Source of the DNA: Typhlomys cinereus | Taxonomy: Eukaryota; Chordata; Mammalia; Rodentia; Platacanthomyidae | Direction: 5' to 3' | Length of the DNA stretch: 64,000 bases | NCBI GenBank assembly: GCA_023101885.1 | Contig: JALPQD010000205.1 | Span: forward strand, 3,391,298-3,455,297 | Shown here: positions 63,931 through 64,000 of the stretch, piece after piece | Position numbering within the stretch: position 1 is the stretch's first letter | Layout of the letters: each line of letters starts with the position of its first letter | Notes under the pieces: generated by a model | Databases searched by the model: none | Seen by the model: the letters and a program-made list of their open reading frames with translations, nothing else | What the model was told of the DNA's origin: nothing | Program-made: the position numbers and the translations under genes

Positions 63931-64000
63931 TTTGTAAAAGAAAAGAAAAATGTGTTGTGTAATATAGTCCTCCAAGAGTCCTGGGAGCACACTAGAAGAG

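Larger units (their letters stand above)
61551..64000 (+). other. PPP4R3B: PPP4R3B intron 2, partial
   Basis: AT-rich intron starting with a GC donor and running off the window. Contains two B3-like SINEs (63140-63345, 63692-63930). Exon 3, expected to begin with DTLIVW-type sequence, is not in the window. Confidence 0.8.

Overview
This window is nuclear DNA from a mammal, most likely a rodent. It holds split genes with GT-AG (and two GC-AG) introns, CpG-rich promoters, processed pseudogenes, L1 3' ends and many B1-, B4-, ID- and B2-like SINEs. The youngest SINE family has a B2-type tRNA-derived head, a long GC-rich body and a CA-rich then AATAAATAA tail. It differs from mouse B2, so I favour a non-murine rodent. 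A dipodoid such as a jerboa is possible, but that is inference only.

Layout. 1-13600: intergenic DNA with a 5'-truncated antisense L1 (792-2270), assorted SINEs, and a processed CETN3 retrocopy (10528-11480) with one frameshift. 13600-13805: PNPT1 promoter. 13806-50588: the complete PNPT1 coding region on the plus strand, 28 coding exons that join without a frame break into 783 codons, the same length as the human protein. PNPT1 introns carry dozens of retroelements, including an RPL9 retropseudogene in intron 22 and three short L1 3' ends, two of them with exact target-site duplications. 50589-58800: intergenic, repeat-rich and AT-rich. 58840-60216: promoter zone of PPP4R3B, with a ZNF143-type motif, two CTCGCGAGA elements, a YY1-type motif and upstream ORFs. 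60217-61550: the first two coding exons of PPP4R3B (SMEK2), plus strand; the rest of the gene lies beyond the right edge.

The PNPT1 then PPP4R3B order, in one orientation, matches the conserved mammalian locus (human 2p16.1). The two genes are neighbours but work separately. PNPT1 encodes the mitochondrial 3'-5' phosphorolytic exoribonuclease, also implicated in RNA import and control of mitochondrial dsRNA. PPP4R3B encodes a regulatory subunit of protein phosphatase 4.

I found no previously undescribed system. The points most worth a second look are: a GC donor and weak acceptor around a frame-neutral PNPT1 exon that carries catalytic aspartates; a second GC donor in PPP4R3B; a triplicated target site where a SINE landed exactly on the flank of the CETN3 retrocopy; and the uORF-bearing PPP4R3B leader that is open in frame.
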